Positions 6,131-15,411 are shown, numbered from the stretch's first letter. The stretch: 41,339 nt of DNA from Candidatus Fermentithermobacillaceae bacterium (GCA_012840345.1 DULO01000078.1:1-41339); one strand, 5' to 3'. A program made the numbers and translations. Notes: generated by a model from the sequence alone, not told the origin.

Positions 6131-8131
6131 TTAGAGCCCAAACAGCGCGTACTTGGCGATGACCGGCCCGAACAGGCTTGCCACCAAGCACATGACGGTG
6201 ATCAGGGTGTTCAACGACGGGCCTGCGGTGTCCTTGAAGGGATCTCCGACGGTGTCTCCGACCACCGCGGCTTTGTGAGCCTCGGATCCGGGCCCGCCGT
6301 GTGCGCCGTCCTCAATGAACTTCTTGGCGTTGTCCCAAAGCCCGCCGGCGTTTGCCATGAACAGGGCGAAAATGATTCCGGTCACGATGGAACCCGCCAG
6401 GAATCCGCCCAGGGCTTCTTTCCCCAGGAGCATGCCCACGGCCAACGGCGTGAGAAGAGCCAGCATTCCGGGGAGCACCAGTTCCTTGAGGGCTCCTTGG
6501 GTAGCGATGTCAACGCACCGGTTGCTGTCGGGTTTGACCGTTCCCTCCATGATCCCCGGTATTTCTTTAAATTGCCTCCGGATCTCTTCCACCATCTTAA
6601 AGGCGTTGCGTCCGACAGACAGGATTGTCAGGGCCGAGAAGAACGGGGGCATCATGGCGCCAAGGAAGAGGCCAACCACCACGCCCGGGCTTCGCAGGTC
6701 CAAAGATTGAACGCCGACCGTCTCGGAATAAGCCGAGAAGAGAGCCAGAACCGTGAGCGCGGCCGCTCCTATGGCGAAACCTTTAGTAATGGCCTTGGCG
6801 GTGTTGCCCGCCGCGTCGAGCTTGTCGCACACCCGGATGGTCTCGGCGCTCTCATGAGCGGCTTCGGCACATCCCTTGGCGTTGTCAACGATTGGGCCGT
6901 AAGCGTCCGCGGAGACAATCATCCCGGTAATGGAAAGCATTCCGACAGCGGCTACCGAGACGCCGTAGGTTCCCGCGATTCCGAAGTGGGTAGCCGTGAC
7001 CCAAGCGGCAACCATGGCTCCCGCTATACCTAGGATAGACGGAACGATGCTGACCAGTCCGTATGAGAAGCCCTGCAATATGAGGATAGCGGGGCCTGTC
7101 TTAGCGGCTCCCGCCGTGTCCTGCACGGCATGGTTATTGATGTCAGTAAAGTAGTCTGAGGTGAACCCGAGGATGACTCCGGCCACGAGTCCGGATATGG
7201 TCGGCCAGAAAACGCCCCACGGGCTGGATATCCCTACCAATCTGGTTACTATCAGGGCGATTCCCGCGAAAATGAAGGTCGTGACCAGAGTCCCGGTGTT
7301 CAGAGCTTTGCCCGGGTCTCCGCCTTCTTTTGTGCGGACGAACATCATCCCGATGAGGGAGGCGATGATCCCGCCTGCTCCCAAGAGCAACGGATAGATG
7401 ACGTATTCTTCAGTGTAGAGCACGGCGCCCAGCACCATGACAGCTACCACTGAGGCGACGTACGAGTCGAAGATGTCGGCTCCGACTCCGGCTACGTCTC
7501 CAACGTTGTCTCCCACGTTGTCGGCGATAACCGCGGGGTTGCGGGGGTCGTCTTCTTCCAGGTCGAACTCGACCTTGCCCACCAGGTCGGCTCCTATGTC
7601 GGCGGTCTTGGTAAAGATTCCGCCGCCGGCCTTAGCGAGAAGAGCCAGCGAGCTGGCGCCGAAGCTAAATCCCAGGATGACTTCTGTATCGTGAAAAATC
7701 ATGTATAAGACCGTCATGCCTATGAGGGCCAGCCCTACCACCGACAAGCCCATAACGCTGCCTGCGTAGAAACCGACGGGGAAGGCCTTCTGGATCCCGC
7801 TTTTCGCTGCCCACGCCACCCTGGCGTTAGCGCGGGTGGCGACATACATGCCTGTGTATGCCGCGGCTCCTGAACAGATGGCACCTACCAGGTACGCGAT
7901 AGCGCTTTGCCACCCGATAGCCGCGGTGATGATAACCGTGATGGCGATTGCCAAGAACGCCAGCGCTTGAAACAACCGCTTCAAGTACGCGGCGGCCCCG
8001 GACTGGATCGCCTCGGAGAACTCGTTCATCGCGTCGCTTTCCGAGGCCTGCGCCATGACCCAGGAATAAAGATAGGCAGCGACCGCCATGGATACGCCGC
8101 CCCCCACTAGAGCAGTAATCTCCCAGACCAT
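6131..8131 (-). CDS. hppA: Membrane-bound H+-translocating pyrophosphatase, K+-independent type
   Basis: A 666-residue, very hydrophobic protein with about 16 membrane helices, which couples hydrolysis of pyrophosphate to pumping of protons across the cytoplasmic membrane. Family marks are [11 protein letters not shown] (178-188), [27 protein letters not shown] and the C-terminal [17 protein letters not shown]. At the site that separates the two classes the sequence is [10 protein letters not shown], with Lys446 and Thr449; K+-dependent enzymes have Ala and Gly/Ala there. Known Na+-pumping members need K+, so this one should pump H+. The start is the ATG at 8131, preceded by AGGAGG; the longer frame to 8185 would begin inside the promoter. 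The gene stands alone, convergent with serS. It would recover energy from pyrophosphate made by biosynthesis, including tRNA charging. Confidence 0.97.
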   Translation of the reverse strand: MVWEITALVGGGVSMAVAAYLYSWVMAQASESDAMNEFSEAIQSGAAAYLKRLFQALAFLAIAITVIITAAIGWQSAIAYLVGAICSGAAAYTGMYVATRANARVAWAAKSGIQKAFPVGFYAGSVMGLSVVGLALIGMTVLYMIFHDTEVILGFSFGASSLALLAKAGGGIFTKTADIGADLVGKVEFDLEEDDPRNPAVIADNVGDNVGDVAGVGADIFDSYVASVVAVMVLGAVLYTEEYVIYPLLLGAGGIIASLIGMMFVRTKEGGDPGKALNTGTLVTTFIFAGIALIVTRLVGISSPWGVFWPTISGLVAGVILGFTSDYFTDINNHAVQDTAGAAKTGPAILILQGFSYGLVSIVPSILGIAGAMVAAWVTATHFGIAGTYGVSVAAVGMLSITGMIVSADAYGPIVDNAKGCAEAAHESAETIRVCDKLDAAGNTAKAITKGFAIGAAALTVLALFSAYSETVGVQSLDLRSPGVVVGLFLGAMMPPFFSALTILSVGRNAFKMVEEIRRQFKEIPGIMEGTVKPDSNRCVDIATQGALKELVLPGMLALLTPLAVGMLLGKEALGGFLAGSIVTGIIFALFMANAGGLWDNAKKFIEDGAHGGPGSEAHKAAVVGDTVGDPFKDTAGPSLNTLITVMCLVASLFGPVIAKYALFGL

Positions 8132-8183
8132 CTTGTCCTCCTGAAGGTGATGAGTTTTGGGTTTCACCCAGAGTTCAGCATTC

Positions 8184-8211
8184 ATAATACTACTTCGCAG
8201 TTGTCTATCAA
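8184..8211 (-). promoter_or_regulatory. Promoter for hppA
   Basis: On the minus strand, TTGATA (8211-8206) and TATTAT (8189-8184) are 16 bases apart. Transcription would start near 8177, giving a leader of about 45 bases. Confidence 0.65.
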
Positions 8212-8322
8212 AACCCGGATTCGGTCTGTTATGAGACAGGCAACTCTGCCGTTGTTTGTTCGCATGTTCTAACCAATCACAAGGTTCTACAGATGGGGAA
8301 GAAAAGGCGGAGAGAAAGGTTT

Positions 8323-8351
8323 TTGACGGTTGGGTGCCGCATTGTTACGCT
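8323..8351 (+). promoter_or_regulatory. Candidate promoter for thrC-thrB
   Basis: TTGACG (8323-8328), a 17-base spacer, and TACGCT (8346-8351). The -35 is good and the -10 weak. The rest of the divergent 266-base gap with hppA shows no further structure that I can support. Confidence 0.45.
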
Positions 8352-8397
8352 AAAGTCAGACAATCACAAACGCGGGACATTGATTGGAGAAGATAGC

Positions 8398-9465
8398 ATG
8401 GCATGGAAGGGACTTATCGAGGAGTATCGCGGCTATCTGCCTGTTTCCGATGACACCAAAGTAATAACGCTCCTGGAAGGCAACACTCCTTTGATCCGGG
8501 CGAGCGGACTTGAGAAACTCATGCCGGGGATCAGCGTCTACCTGAAGTATGACGGTCTAAACCCCACGGGATCGTTCAAGGACCGGGGCATGACCGTGGC
8601 GGTCACCAAGGCTGTGGAGAGCGGATCCCGCGCCATCATCTGCGCTTCAACCGGAAACACCTCGGCGTCGGCGGCGGCTTACGCGGCCAAAGCGGGCATC
8701 AAGTGCTTCGTCGTGATACCCAACAACAAGATAGCCATGGGGAAACTGGCGCAAGCCATCGTGTATGGCGCCAACATCATGCCGGTAGAAGGCAACTTCG
8801 ACGAGGCCCTGGCCATCGTTAGAGACATTGCCGAGAAACGGCCCGTTACGTTGGTCAACTCAGTAAACCCCTATCGTTTGCAGGGGCAGAAGACGGCGGC
8901 TTTCGAGATTTGCGACCAGCTCGGCGATTGCCCCGACTACCTGTCTATCCCGGTGGGGAACGCCGGCAACATCTCGGCCTACTGGATGGGGTTTAAGGAG
9001 TACAAAGCCTGCGGGAAGACCGGAGGACTGCCCAGACTCTTAGGGTTTCAGGCGGAAGGCGCGGCTCCCTTGGTACACAACCGCGTTATAGAACACCCCG
9101 AGACCATCGCCACCGCCATACGAATAGGAAACCCAGCCAGTTGGAAACTGGCGGTTCAGGCTCTGGAAGAGTCGGACGGGGCCATAGACATGGTGAGCGA
9201 CGAGCATATTCTCGAGGCGTATCGCATGCTGGCTTCCACAGAGGGCGTGTTTGCCGAGCCGGCATCCTGCATTTCCGTGGCGGGGCTTTTGAAGGCTTAC
9301 GCTGCCGGAAAGGTACGAACGGGAAGCACCGTGGTTTGCGTGCTCACCGGAAACGGCTTGAAGGATCCGGACATCGCGGTCGGACTGGGCGGTCCGATCG
9401 AGGCTTCGGCCGCGGATCGTTCTGTCCTGGAAGACAAAATCATGGCGGGTCTCGAAAATGGTTAG
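8398..9465 (+). CDS. thrC: Threonine synthase
   Basis: A 355-residue fold-type II PLP enzyme that converts O-phosphohomoserine to threonine, the last step of threonine synthesis. The PLP lysine is Lys61 in [11 protein letters not shown]; the phosphate-binding loop is seen in [33 protein letters not shown] is also typical. The length fits the short bacterial type rather than the 430-residue E. coli type. The ATG at 8398 has TTGGAGA about 8 bases upstream; the longer frame from 8293 has no comparable site and would overlap the putative promoter. The stop codon overlaps the thrB start by 8 bases, so the two are translationally coupled. Homoserine dehydrogenase, often the third member, is not present here. 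Confidence 0.96.
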   Translation: MAWKGLIEEYRGYLPVSDDTKVITLLEGNTPLIRASGLEKLMPGISVYLKYDGLNPTGSFKDRGMTVAVTKAVESGSRAIICASTGNTSASAAAYAAKAGIKCFVVIPNNKIAMGKLAQAIVYGANIMPVEGNFDEALAIVRDIAEKRPVTLVNSVNPYRLQGQKTAAFEICDQLGDCPDYLSIPVGNAGNISAYWMGFKEYKACGKTGGLPRLLGFQAEGAAPLVHNRVIEHPETIATAIRIGNPASWKLAVQALEESDGAIDMVSDEHILEAYRMLASTEGVFAEPASCISVAGLLKAYAAGKVRTGSTVVCVLTGNGLKDPDIAVGLGGPIEASAADRSVLEDKIMAGLENG

Positions 9466-10363
9466 GGTAAGGGTGCCTTGCACGACGGCCAATATGGGGC
9501 CCGGTTTTGACGTCATAGGGGCGGCCCTTTCTCTATACAACGAAACCGAGTTCGAGGAGATCGATAAGGGCGTGGTCATCCTGGAAGAAGGCCGGCCCAA
9601 GGTGGACGAGTCGCCCCACAAGAACCTGCTGTACACCAGCTACGCGGACACATTGAAGCTGTGCGGCCGCCCAGTGCGGGGAGTCAGGATCACCGGGCGC
9701 GAGCGAGGCATTCCCATTTCCAGAGGATTGGGAAGCAGCGCGGCGTGCATAGTTGCCGGAATCCTTGCCGCCAATCGCGTGATGAAAGACCCCCTGTCTC
9801 TCGACGAAGTGATAGAGATCGCCACACGCATGGAAGGACACCCCGACAACGTAGTGCCCGCTTTGGTAGGCGGGATGGCCGTTTCTGTGAGTGAGCACGG
9901 CAGGGTCTTGTACGCCAAGGTACCGCTGCCCGAATCCCTGGCTTTCGTGGCCATAATCCCGTCCTTTCGCCTAAGTACAAAAAAGGCCCGCAAAGTGCTC
10001 CCTCGAGCCCACTCCAGGGCCGACTGCGTTCACAATATCGGCAGGGCCGCACTGCTGGTCGCGTCCATGGCCTCCGGCGACCTGAGCAAGCTCCGGCCGG
10101 CGACGGGAGATAGGCTGCACCAACCTTATAGGCTGAGGCTCATACCCGGCGCCCAACAGATCTTGTCTACCGCGAGGGAACTTGGTTCCATAGCCGAATA
10201 TGTGAGCGGGGCGGGCCCGACTTTGATGGCGCTCGTCGAAGGCCATGACAAGGCGGCGGGGTTCGCGTCTAACCTAAACGCCGCGTTGTCCGGGCGTCCG
10301 GGAGGATGGAAGGCTATCCATCTCAGGCCCGATCTCCAAGGAGCTCGTGTGTTGGATGTCTAA
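9458..10363 (+). CDS. thrB: Homoserine kinase
   Basis: A 301-residue GHMP-family kinase that phosphorylates L-homoserine with ATP to give the substrate of ThrC. The N-terminal [20 protein letters not shown] strand-loop and the ATP-binding [19 protein letters not shown] (86-104) are diagnostic; [18 protein letters not shown] and the C-terminal [10 protein letters not shown] match the family. It starts within the last codons of thrC (ATG at 9458), so the pair forms one operon in the order C-B. Length is normal. Confidence 0.96.
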   Translation: MVRVRVPCTTANMGPGFDVIGAALSLYNETEFEEIDKGVVILEEGRPKVDESPHKNLLYTSYADTLKLCGRPVRGVRITGRERGIPISRGLGSSAACIVAGILAANRVMKDPLSLDEVIEIATRMEGHPDNVVPALVGGMAVSVSEHGRVLYAKVPLPESLAFVAIIPSFRLSTKKARKVLPRAHSRADCVHNIGRAALLVASMASGDLSKLRPATGDRLHQPYRLRLIPGAQQILSTARELGSIAEYVSGAGPTLMALVEGHDKAAGFASNLNAALSGRPGGWKAIHLRPDLQGARVLDV

Positions 10364-10379
10364 CACAATGAAGGAGTGA

Positions 10380-10398
10380 CTCCTGACGCGATCAGGAG
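10380..10398 (+). other. Small hairpin in the thrB-hydrolase gap
   Basis: CTCCTGA and TCAGGAG form a perfect 7-bp stem around CGCGA, flanked by the short palindromes GGAGTGACTCC and GGAGCGCTCC. It lies between the thrB stop and the next ribosome site. It could be an RNA-processing signal or operator; no T-run follows, so it is not a classical terminator. Confidence 0.4.
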
Positions 10399-10429
10399 CG
10401 CTCCTAACATCAATGAGGAGGAGACTTGG

Positions 10430-11404
10430 ATGGACGAGATCATTAAGCAGATCCAGGAGCTCAAAAAGCAACAGTCCGGTCTCAGTCACGCTTTTGCCGT
10501 CCTCGCCAAAGCAATAGACGATGTTCACTGGTACAACGTGATGGCCGGGGTGGCAGTTGTCGACAAGGTCTTGTTTCCCGGTCCCCCGCCCAAGAACACG
10601 TTTGCTCAAAGCCCTCAGGACAAGGGGAATCCGCTGAAGATTCACGCCTATACCTTCATCCCTGTTGACGCGGACCCCGGCAAGAAGTATCCCCTCTTGG
10701 TATTGGTTCACGGCGGAGTCCATTCCAACTTCAACACAGAATCGGCCCACATTGTGAAGGAGCTTGTGAGTCAAGGCTACATAGTTGTCGCTCCCGAGTA
10801 CAGGGGAAGCACCGGGTATGGGGAGCAGTTCTACAAGTTCATAGACTACGGCGGGCTTGAGGTCGAAGACGTCTATTGCGCCCGCAACTTCATGGTCGAG
10901 AACGAAGAAATGGTGGACCCCGAGAGGATCGGCATTTTGGGTTGGAGCCACGGCGGCCTGATCACCCTCATGAACATCTTCAACTATCCCGACGCCTACA
11001 AGTGCGCCTACGCGGGGGTTCCGGTCAGCGACTTGGTCGCGAGGATGGGGTATAAGGGCGAGGCCTACCAAGAGTTGTTTTCCGCTCCGTACCACATTGG
11101 GAAGACCGCGGCTGAGGATCCGTGGGAGTACCGGCGACGTTCCCCTGCCTGGCACGCCGAGAAACTCCAGACTCCTTTGCTCATCCACACGAATACCAAC
11201 GACGAAGACGTGAACGTGCTCGAAGTCGAACACCTGATTAAGGCCTTAAAGGCCGCCGGAAAAGACTTTGAGTACAAGATTTACCAGAACGAACCCGGCG
11301 GCCATATCTTTAACCGTATGGATAACAGGCTCGCCAGAGAGTCCCGAAGGGAGATTTGGGCGTTCCTTGCCAGGTACCTGAACCCACCCAAACCTCTCGC
11401 TTAG
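10430..11404 (+). CDS. Alpha/beta hydrolase of the prolyl oligopeptidase (S9) type
   Basis: A 324-residue serine hydrolase without signal peptide. The catalytic domain begins near residue 70. LLVLVHGGVHSN is the oxyanion-hole strand, Ser173 lies in GWSHGG, Asp258 in NTNDEDVNV and His292 in PGGHIF, giving a complete triad. APEYRGSTGYGEQF is typical of S9 acyl-aminoacyl peptidase-like enzymes. It lacks the N-terminal beta-propeller of full-length S9 peptidases and instead has a short helical start with HWYN. It could be a small peptidase or an esterase; the substrate cannot be told. GAGGAGG about 8 bases upstream fixes the ATG at 10430. It follows thrB by 66 bases, possibly in the same transcript. 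Confidence 0.88.
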   Translation: MDEIIKQIQELKKQQSGLSHAFAVLAKAIDDVHWYNVMAGVAVVDKVLFPGPPPKNTFAQSPQDKGNPLKIHAYTFIPVDADPGKKYPLLVLVHGGVHSNFNTESAHIVKELVSQGYIVVAPEYRGSTGYGEQFYKFIDYGGLEVEDVYCARNFMVENEEMVDPERIGILGWSHGGLITLMNIFNYPDAYKCAYAGVPVSDLVARMGYKGEAYQELFSAPYHIGKTAAEDPWEYRRRSPAWHAEKLQTPLLIHTNTNDEDVNVLEVEHLIKALKAAGKDFEYKIYQNEPGGHIFNRMDNRLARESRREIWAFLARYLNPPKPLA

Positions 11405-11440
11405 CCGGGAAGGCGGCCTGACAGGGCCGGACCTCCGCGG

Positions 11441-12877
11441 CTAGACTCTGGACGACACAAAAACGGGGTTGGTCCAGACTTCCGATACGTCTCCTTTTCC
11501 CTCCCGGAAGGTGAAAGCGGCCACGTAGAAAGTATCCTCGGGGTCGCGGTCGGACGGCGGCATAGTCCACCTGAGTTCACTTCCGGGAGGTCTTACTGTT
11601 TCGAAGACCTTCTTTAGGTTTTTGTCCATAAGGGTGATCTGGGTGCAGCGCCTTCCCGTGACAGGCAGGTATCGAAAATGAAACTGAAGCGGTTCGCCCG
11701 GACCCCTTCTTAGGACGCTCCCCTGCATTTGGCCGTCTACCGTGAAGTACGCGAGGTCTTTGGCGCCCGAGACGCTGGTCTGTCCTCGCCGTATGGCCTC
11801 CCACACTTTGCTCCGGTCTGGCGCGGAGTAGTCGGGGATGTATGCCCACGTAAACCCTCTAGAGCCGGGCTGCATAAAATTGTGGCTGTCAGATCCTCCT
11901 ATGGCGGCGACAAACTCGCCTGTGGCGACGGTATGGGGAAGGTTGGTCCGTAGCAGCCCAAACCAAGCCTGGACGGTAGTCCGGTTGGCGGTGCGTTGGC
12001 GGTTCATGAGCTCCAAGCCGGCGAACCCGTACGCGCTCCAATCTCCCCACGGACTCCTGGCGGCAAACGGGTGGGCGATCATGCCGTACGAGAGCGGGAA
12101 GTCGTGACGGGAAACGGCCTTGACCAAGTCCCGGCACGGGTACTGGCCGTCCGTCGGGTGCTGGGCGGATGTAGGCTTCAACGAATAACACAGATAGTGG
12201 CCGCCGTCTCTTGCCTCTACTTCCAAAGCGGGCAGGATAGGTATTCCGGTCTCCTGTTGGGCCCGGTCGCACTGGGCAACGTACCCGTCGGGCCCCGCCC
12301 AATCGCTTACGCCGCTGGAGTGGTCGGACATGATCAGGAACCCAAAACCGTTTTCCCAGGCGTAACGGGCTCTGCCCGAAAGTGGGATGAGCCAAACGTC
12401 GGGGCTCCAAGAGCTATGGGTATGGCAGTCGCCTCCATACCATCCCGGTTCTTTCGGGAGTCTGGAAGCCCTGTAGGGGATGCGGAGGCGCGTCCGAACA
12501 CAGCGTCCGTCAACCAGCGCGTCGACGGTTACCCGGGCAAGGCCCGTTCTGCCTTCCGGCACTCTCAGGGCTGAGATATCCAAAGACGCTTCGGCGTACA
12601 CACCTTTGGAGACAAGGAGCGGCAGGCCGGTCTCGTTTTCCCCGTCAAGGACTTCCATTACCCGAGCTTCGCTCATGTCCAAGGCGGACACCCGGGTGTT
12701 TAGGGTTGTCGTCTTTGCTAGTCCGAACAGGTTCAGGGCGCAATTCTGAACGTACCCTTCTCCCCGGGTAATCCAGATGAATAACGGTACGGTGACTGTT
12801 CTTGGCGGCGTCCCAAAAGTCTCAATGACCTGAGGGGCTAGCACGAAGAGTCGAGGGAAAAAGAGCATAGAGATCAC
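11441..12877 (-). CDS. PHP-domain metallohydrolase, CehA/McbA-like
   Basis: A 478-residue protein. The N-terminal 140 residues are beta-rich and resemble the immunoglobulin-like domain often found before this type of hydrolase. The PHP domain follows: GDCHTHSSWS (metal ligands), SDHSSG, PALEVEARDGGHYL, MIAHPF and GGSDSHNF, all consistent with a two- or three-metal site that cleaves phosphoesters or, in CehA and McbA, carbamate and related bonds. A C-terminal beta domain of about 100 residues ends the protein. Substrate unknown. The start is uncertain: GTG at 12877 and ATG at 12868 are both possible and neither has a clear ribosome site. There is no clear signal peptide. The gene is convergent with the S9 hydrolase and stands alone. 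Confidence 0.85.
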   Translation of the reverse strand: MISMLFFPRLFVLAPQVIETFGTPPRTVTVPLFIWITRGEGYVQNCALNLFGLAKTTTLNTRVSALDMSEARVMEVLDGENETGLPLLVSKGVYAEASLDISALRVPEGRTGLARVTVDALVDGRCVRTRLRIPYRASRLPKEPGWYGGDCHTHSSWSPDVWLIPLSGRARYAWENGFGFLIMSDHSSGVSDWAGPDGYVAQCDRAQQETGIPILPALEVEARDGGHYLCYSLKPTSAQHPTDGQYPCRDLVKAVSRHDFPLSYGMIAHPFAARSPWGDWSAYGFAGLELMNRQRTANRTTVQAWFGLLRTNLPHTVATGEFVAAIGGSDSHNFMQPGSRGFTWAYIPDYSAPDRSKVWEAIRRGQTSVSGAKDLAYFTVDGQMQGSVLRRGPGEPLQFHFRYLPVTGRRCTQITLMDKNLKKVFETVRPPGSELRWTMPPSDRDPEDTFYVAAFTFREGKGDVSEVWTNPVFVSSRV

Positions 12878-12954
12878 TCACTCACTTCATCGATGTTAGT
12901 GGAGATCCCTAGATTGTATTCAGGCGCGGGCCGTGGTGAACACGGGAAAACATA

Positions 12955-12997
12955 GGCGGGCGGCCGCCGGTCAAGAGGATTGACCGGTCCGCCCGCC
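12955..12997 (-). terminator. Strong hairpin terminator after the tautomerase gene
   Basis: On the minus strand GGCGGGC...CCGGTCAA pairs with TTGACCGG...GCCCGCC around a 5-base loop, with TATGTTTT after it. It lies about 20 bases after the stop of the tautomerase gene. Confidence 0.7.
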
Positions 12998-13015
12998 AAC
13001 GGACGCTTAGAGCCC

Positions 13016-13204
13016 TTACTTGCGGTCCGAGCGAAGCACTCCGGCTTTAGCGAAGTTATGGTGGGGCATGTCGTTGATGATTACAGTGACCGCGTCCGGG
13101 GGAACGTTCAACGAGTTCACGATTGCGTCGGTTACTTGCTTGACCATCTCGCGCTTTTCTTCTACGGTGCGCCCGTCAAGGACGTCGATGTGGACGATAG
13201 GCAT
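13016..13204 (-). CDS. 4-oxalocrotonate tautomerase family protein
   Basis: A 62-residue protein of the tautomerase superfamily, which uses an N-terminal proline as the base. After removal of Met, Pro1 is exposed (MPIVHIDVLDGR), and Arg11 (in GRTVEEKREMV) is in the usual place; the family forms hexamers or dimers of beta-alpha-beta subunits. The natural substrate is not evident, because no aromatic degradation genes are nearby; such orphan tautomerases are common in Bacillota. The ribosome site GGAGGAG is 8-10 bases before the ATG. It has its own putative promoter and a strong terminator. Confidence 0.93.
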   Translation of the reverse strand: MPIVHIDVLDGRTVEEKREMVKQVTDAIVNSLNVPPDAVTVIINDMPHHNFAKAGVLRSDRK

Positions 13205-13297
13205 ATTTCTCTGCTCCTCCTTCTAGCGAGTTTTGCCGTCCTGCCTGTGTCTGGCATTTCCTAGTTTCTCCAATCTCCCGTGGGGATCCTACTGCCG

Positions 13298-13326
13298 GAT
13301 ATATCCGCACGGGCGGGATACTGCAA
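13298..13326 (-). promoter_or_regulatory. Candidate promoter for the tautomerase gene
   Basis: On the minus strand, TTGCAG (13326-13321), 17 bases, TATATC (13303-13298). The 328-base gap 13205-13532 holds this promoter, the divergent rimP promoter and the rimP leader. Confidence 0.4.
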
Positions 13327-13406
13327 TCCGGTTAGGACACTTTTTGGCGGTGGAGGACTAGCCGGAGCGAGCAGCCCAGTTGCCGCGAAACGCCATCCTC
13401 GCTTAT

Positions 13407-13436
13407 TTGCGGCTACTCTCATTACTGTGCTATACT
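13407..13436 (+). promoter_or_regulatory. Promoter of the rimP-nusA-infB operon
   Basis: TTGCGG (13407-13412), an 18-base spacer and TATACT (13431-13436). Transcription would start near 13443 and give a leader of about 90 bases before rimP. Confidence 0.6.
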
Positions 13437-13484
13437 GGATTCCGTAGGATCCAATGGCAGCTACTATCGAGAGGAAGTCGTCGG

Positions 13485-13510
13485 AGTGGGTTTCGTTGAA
13501 CCCACTTTTT
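13485..13510 (+). terminator. Attenuator-like terminator in the rimP leader
   Basis: AGTGGGTT (13485-13492) and AACCCACT (13499-13506) form a perfect 8-bp stem with loop TCGTTG, followed by a run of five T. It lies between the promoter and the rimP ribosome site, so it must be read through for operon expression. In Bacillus subtilis NusA represses its own operon by termination in the rimP (ylxS) leader; a similar role here is inferred. Confidence 0.75.
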
Positions 13511-13532
13511 GTGTGTTATCGGGGTGATCTGG

Positions 13533-14048
13533 ATGAGGCGCAAAGAGATAGAGGATATGCTCTACGGAAGATTCGCTCCCCTGGTGAAATCGGAGGGCGC
13601 GGAGCTTCTGGACGTTGAGATTGCGTCTGAGAACCGAGAGACGTATTTGCGGGTAGCTATCTACCATCCCGAAGGCGTGACATTGGATCTCTGCGCGGCC
13701 GTTCAGAAGGTTTTGAGCGATGACTTGGATCAAGATGACCCCATGCCCGGGTCTTATACCCTTGAGGTGTCTTCGCCCGGATTGGAGCGGACACTCAAAC
13801 GGCCCAAGGAGTTTGAGGTCTTTAAGGGACAACTGGTAAAAGTAACTCTCTTTAAAGCAATAGACGGCAAGAAATCCTTTGAGGGCAAGTTGCTCGGGCT
13901 TGCCGGAGGAGATGGCGACACGCCAGAGCAAGTTGTCATCGATGCCGGCGAAACGACGCTCGCGTTTGATAGAAAGACTGTCGGAAGCGTGCGCCTAGTG
14001 TACCAACCTAGAGCGCAAGAGGAAGGGGGCGGGAGGAATGAGCGGTGA
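13533..14048 (+). CDS. rimP: Ribosome maturation factor RimP
   Basis: A 171-residue cytoplasmic protein needed for maturation of the 30S ribosomal subunit. The N-terminal domain (GAELLDVEIASENRETYLRVAIYHPEGVTLDLC) and the family motif YTLEVSSPGLERTLKRPKEFEVFKGQLVKVTL are clear; the C-terminal domain is SH3-like. The ATG at 13533 is preferred; GGGGTGATC, complementary to the 16S rRNA end, lies just upstream. In-frame TTG 13509 and GTG 13524 are less likely. It overlaps nusA by 11 bases and is the first gene of the operon. Confidence 0.95.
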   Translation: MRRKEIEDMLYGRFAPLVKSEGAELLDVEIASENRETYLRVAIYHPEGVTLDLCAAVQKVLSDDLDQDDPMPGSYTLEVSSPGLERTLKRPKEFEVFKGQLVKVTLFKAIDGKKSFEGKLLGLAGGDGDTPEQVVIDAGETTLAFDRKTVGSVRLVYQPRAQEEGGGRNER

Positions 14049-15075
14049 GATCTTGGCGATACTTAACCAGCTTGAGCGCGAACGCGGTATTTCAGCTGAA
14101 GACCTAATCGAGGCTCTTGAGGCGGCTATGCTGTCGGCGTACCGCAAGCATTTTGGGACGGCTGAGAACGTCCGGGTTCAATTCGACCGGGATACCGGGG
14201 CCCCCCGCGTTTTCTCCCGGCGCCAGGTCGTGGAGACGGTGACCGACCCGAAACGGGAGATTGCCCTGGAAGAGGCGGTAAGGCTCAACCCTTCACACAA
14301 AATAGGCGACATCATTGAGCATGAGATCCCGGCGCGAGGGTTTGGGCGCATCGCGACTCAGACCGCGAAGCAAGTAGTCATGCAAAAGCTTCGTGAAAAA
14401 GAACGTCAGATGATCTACGAGAAGTTCGCCGAGAGGGAAGGCGACGTAGTAACCGGCCAGGTGGTCCGCGTCGAGCGAGGCGTGGTCATCGTTGAACTGG
14501 GCGGAGTGGAAGGCTATGTGCTGCCCCAAGAGCAAGTGAGGAGCGAAAAGTATCAAGAACGGGACCGGCTCAAAGCATACGTCTTGGAGGTCCGTAAGAC
14601 TCCAAAGGGCCCTCAGATCCTTTTGTCGAGGACTCACCCCGGGCTCTTAAAGAGGCTTTTTGAGTTGGAGGTCCCTGAAATAAGGGACGGAGTCGTTGAG
14701 ATTAGGGGAATCGCTCGCGAAGCCGGCGCCAGGTCCAAGGTCGCGGTCAAGGCGAACCTTCCTGAAGTGGACGCGTTAGGCGCGTGCGTTGGGACCCGCG
14801 GGAGCAGGGTCCAGGCGATCGTTCAGGAACTTCGCGGCGAGCGAATCGACATCATCGAGTGGGATGAAGACCCAAGGGTGTTTGTCGCCAACGCCTTGAA
14901 TCCGGCTAAGGTCACTCGAGTGGAGGTAATCCCTGAGGAACGGGTCGCCCGGGTGATCGTGCCTGAACACCAGCTGTCGCTGGCTATAGGGCGTGACGGA
15001 CAGAACGCGAGGCTGGCGGCAAAGCTTACCGGACTCAAAGTGGATATCAAGGCTGAAAGCAGCGCCCACGCGTGA
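14038..15075 (+). CDS. nusA: Transcription termination/antitermination factor NusA
   Basis: A 345-residue RNA polymerase-binding protein that controls pausing, termination and antitermination. The order is the N-terminal polymerase-binding domain (1-125, with EILAILNQLERERGISAEDLIEALEAA), the S1 domain (about 130-200, GDVVTGQVVRVERGVVIVELGGVEGYV), and two KH domains (about 200-345, CVGTRGSRVQAI and LAIGRDGQNARLAAKLTG). It lacks the C-terminal acidic repeats of E. coli NusA, as is normal in Bacillota. GGGAGGA precedes the ATG, which lies inside the end of rimP. It may regulate its own operon through the attenuator at 13485-13510. Confidence 0.97.
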   Translation: MSGEILAILNQLERERGISAEDLIEALEAAMLSAYRKHFGTAENVRVQFDRDTGAPRVFSRRQVVETVTDPKREIALEEAVRLNPSHKIGDIIEHEIPARGFGRIATQTAKQVVMQKLREKERQMIYEKFAEREGDVVTGQVVRVERGVVIVELGGVEGYVLPQEQVRSEKYQERDRLKAYVLEVRKTPKGPQILLSRTHPGLLKRLFELEVPEIRDGVVEIRGIAREAGARSKVAVKANLPEVDALGACVGTRGSRVQAIVQELRGERIDIIEWDEDPRVFVANALNPAKVTRVEVIPEERVARVIVPEHQLSLAIGRDGQNARLAAKLTGLKVDIKAESSAHA

Positions 15076-15129
15076 TCGGATAAGAGGGGGCAGCGCGAAA
15101 GGATGTAGACAACTGAAGGAGGTGGGAGC

Positions 15130-15411
15130 ATGCCCAGAAAACTGCCTCAAAGGACATGCTTGGGTTGCCAGACCGTTAAGTCTAAGAGGGAGATGATCCG
15201 GATTATCCGCACTCCCTCGGGTACCGTCGAGGTGGACCCGACAGGCAAGAAGTCCGGCAGAGGCGCCTACGTTTGCCCCAACCTTGAGTGCGTAGAGCTC
15301 TTGAGGAAGTCCAAACGTTTGGAAAGGGTTCTGGAGGTGGCTCCGCCTCCTTCTATCTATGAGGAGTTGCGAAGCAAGATTCTGGATTTAGAAGCGGACG
15401 CAAGGAGGTGA
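15130..15411 (+). CDS. ylxR: YlxR/RnpM family RNA-binding protein
   Basis: A 93-residue protein of the DUF448 family. RTCLGCQTVKSKREMIRIIRTPSG and GRGAYVCPNLECVELLRKSKRLERVL are the diagnostic segments. In Bacillus subtilis the orthologue has been reported to bind and modulate RNase P (RnpM). AGGAGGTG lies before the ATG. Its stop codon overlaps the perfect ribosome site of infB. The L7Ae-type gene (ylxQ/rplGA) that usually follows is absent here. Confidence 0.93.
   Translation: MPRKLPQRTCLGCQTVKSKREMIRIIRTPSGTVEVDPTGKKSGRGAYVCPNLECVELLRKSKRLERVLEVAPPPSIYEELRSKILDLEADARR

Noticed and set aside
6092-7033. Plus-strand frame of 313 residues antisense to hppA
   Set aside because: Composition is a mirror of the membrane protein codons; no family match by eye and it overlaps the serS terminators and a certain gene.
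8293-8397. N-terminal extension of ThrC from 8293
   Set aside because: The extra 35 residues are basic and unconserved, and they overlap the putative promoter; the ATG at 8398 has a ribosome site.
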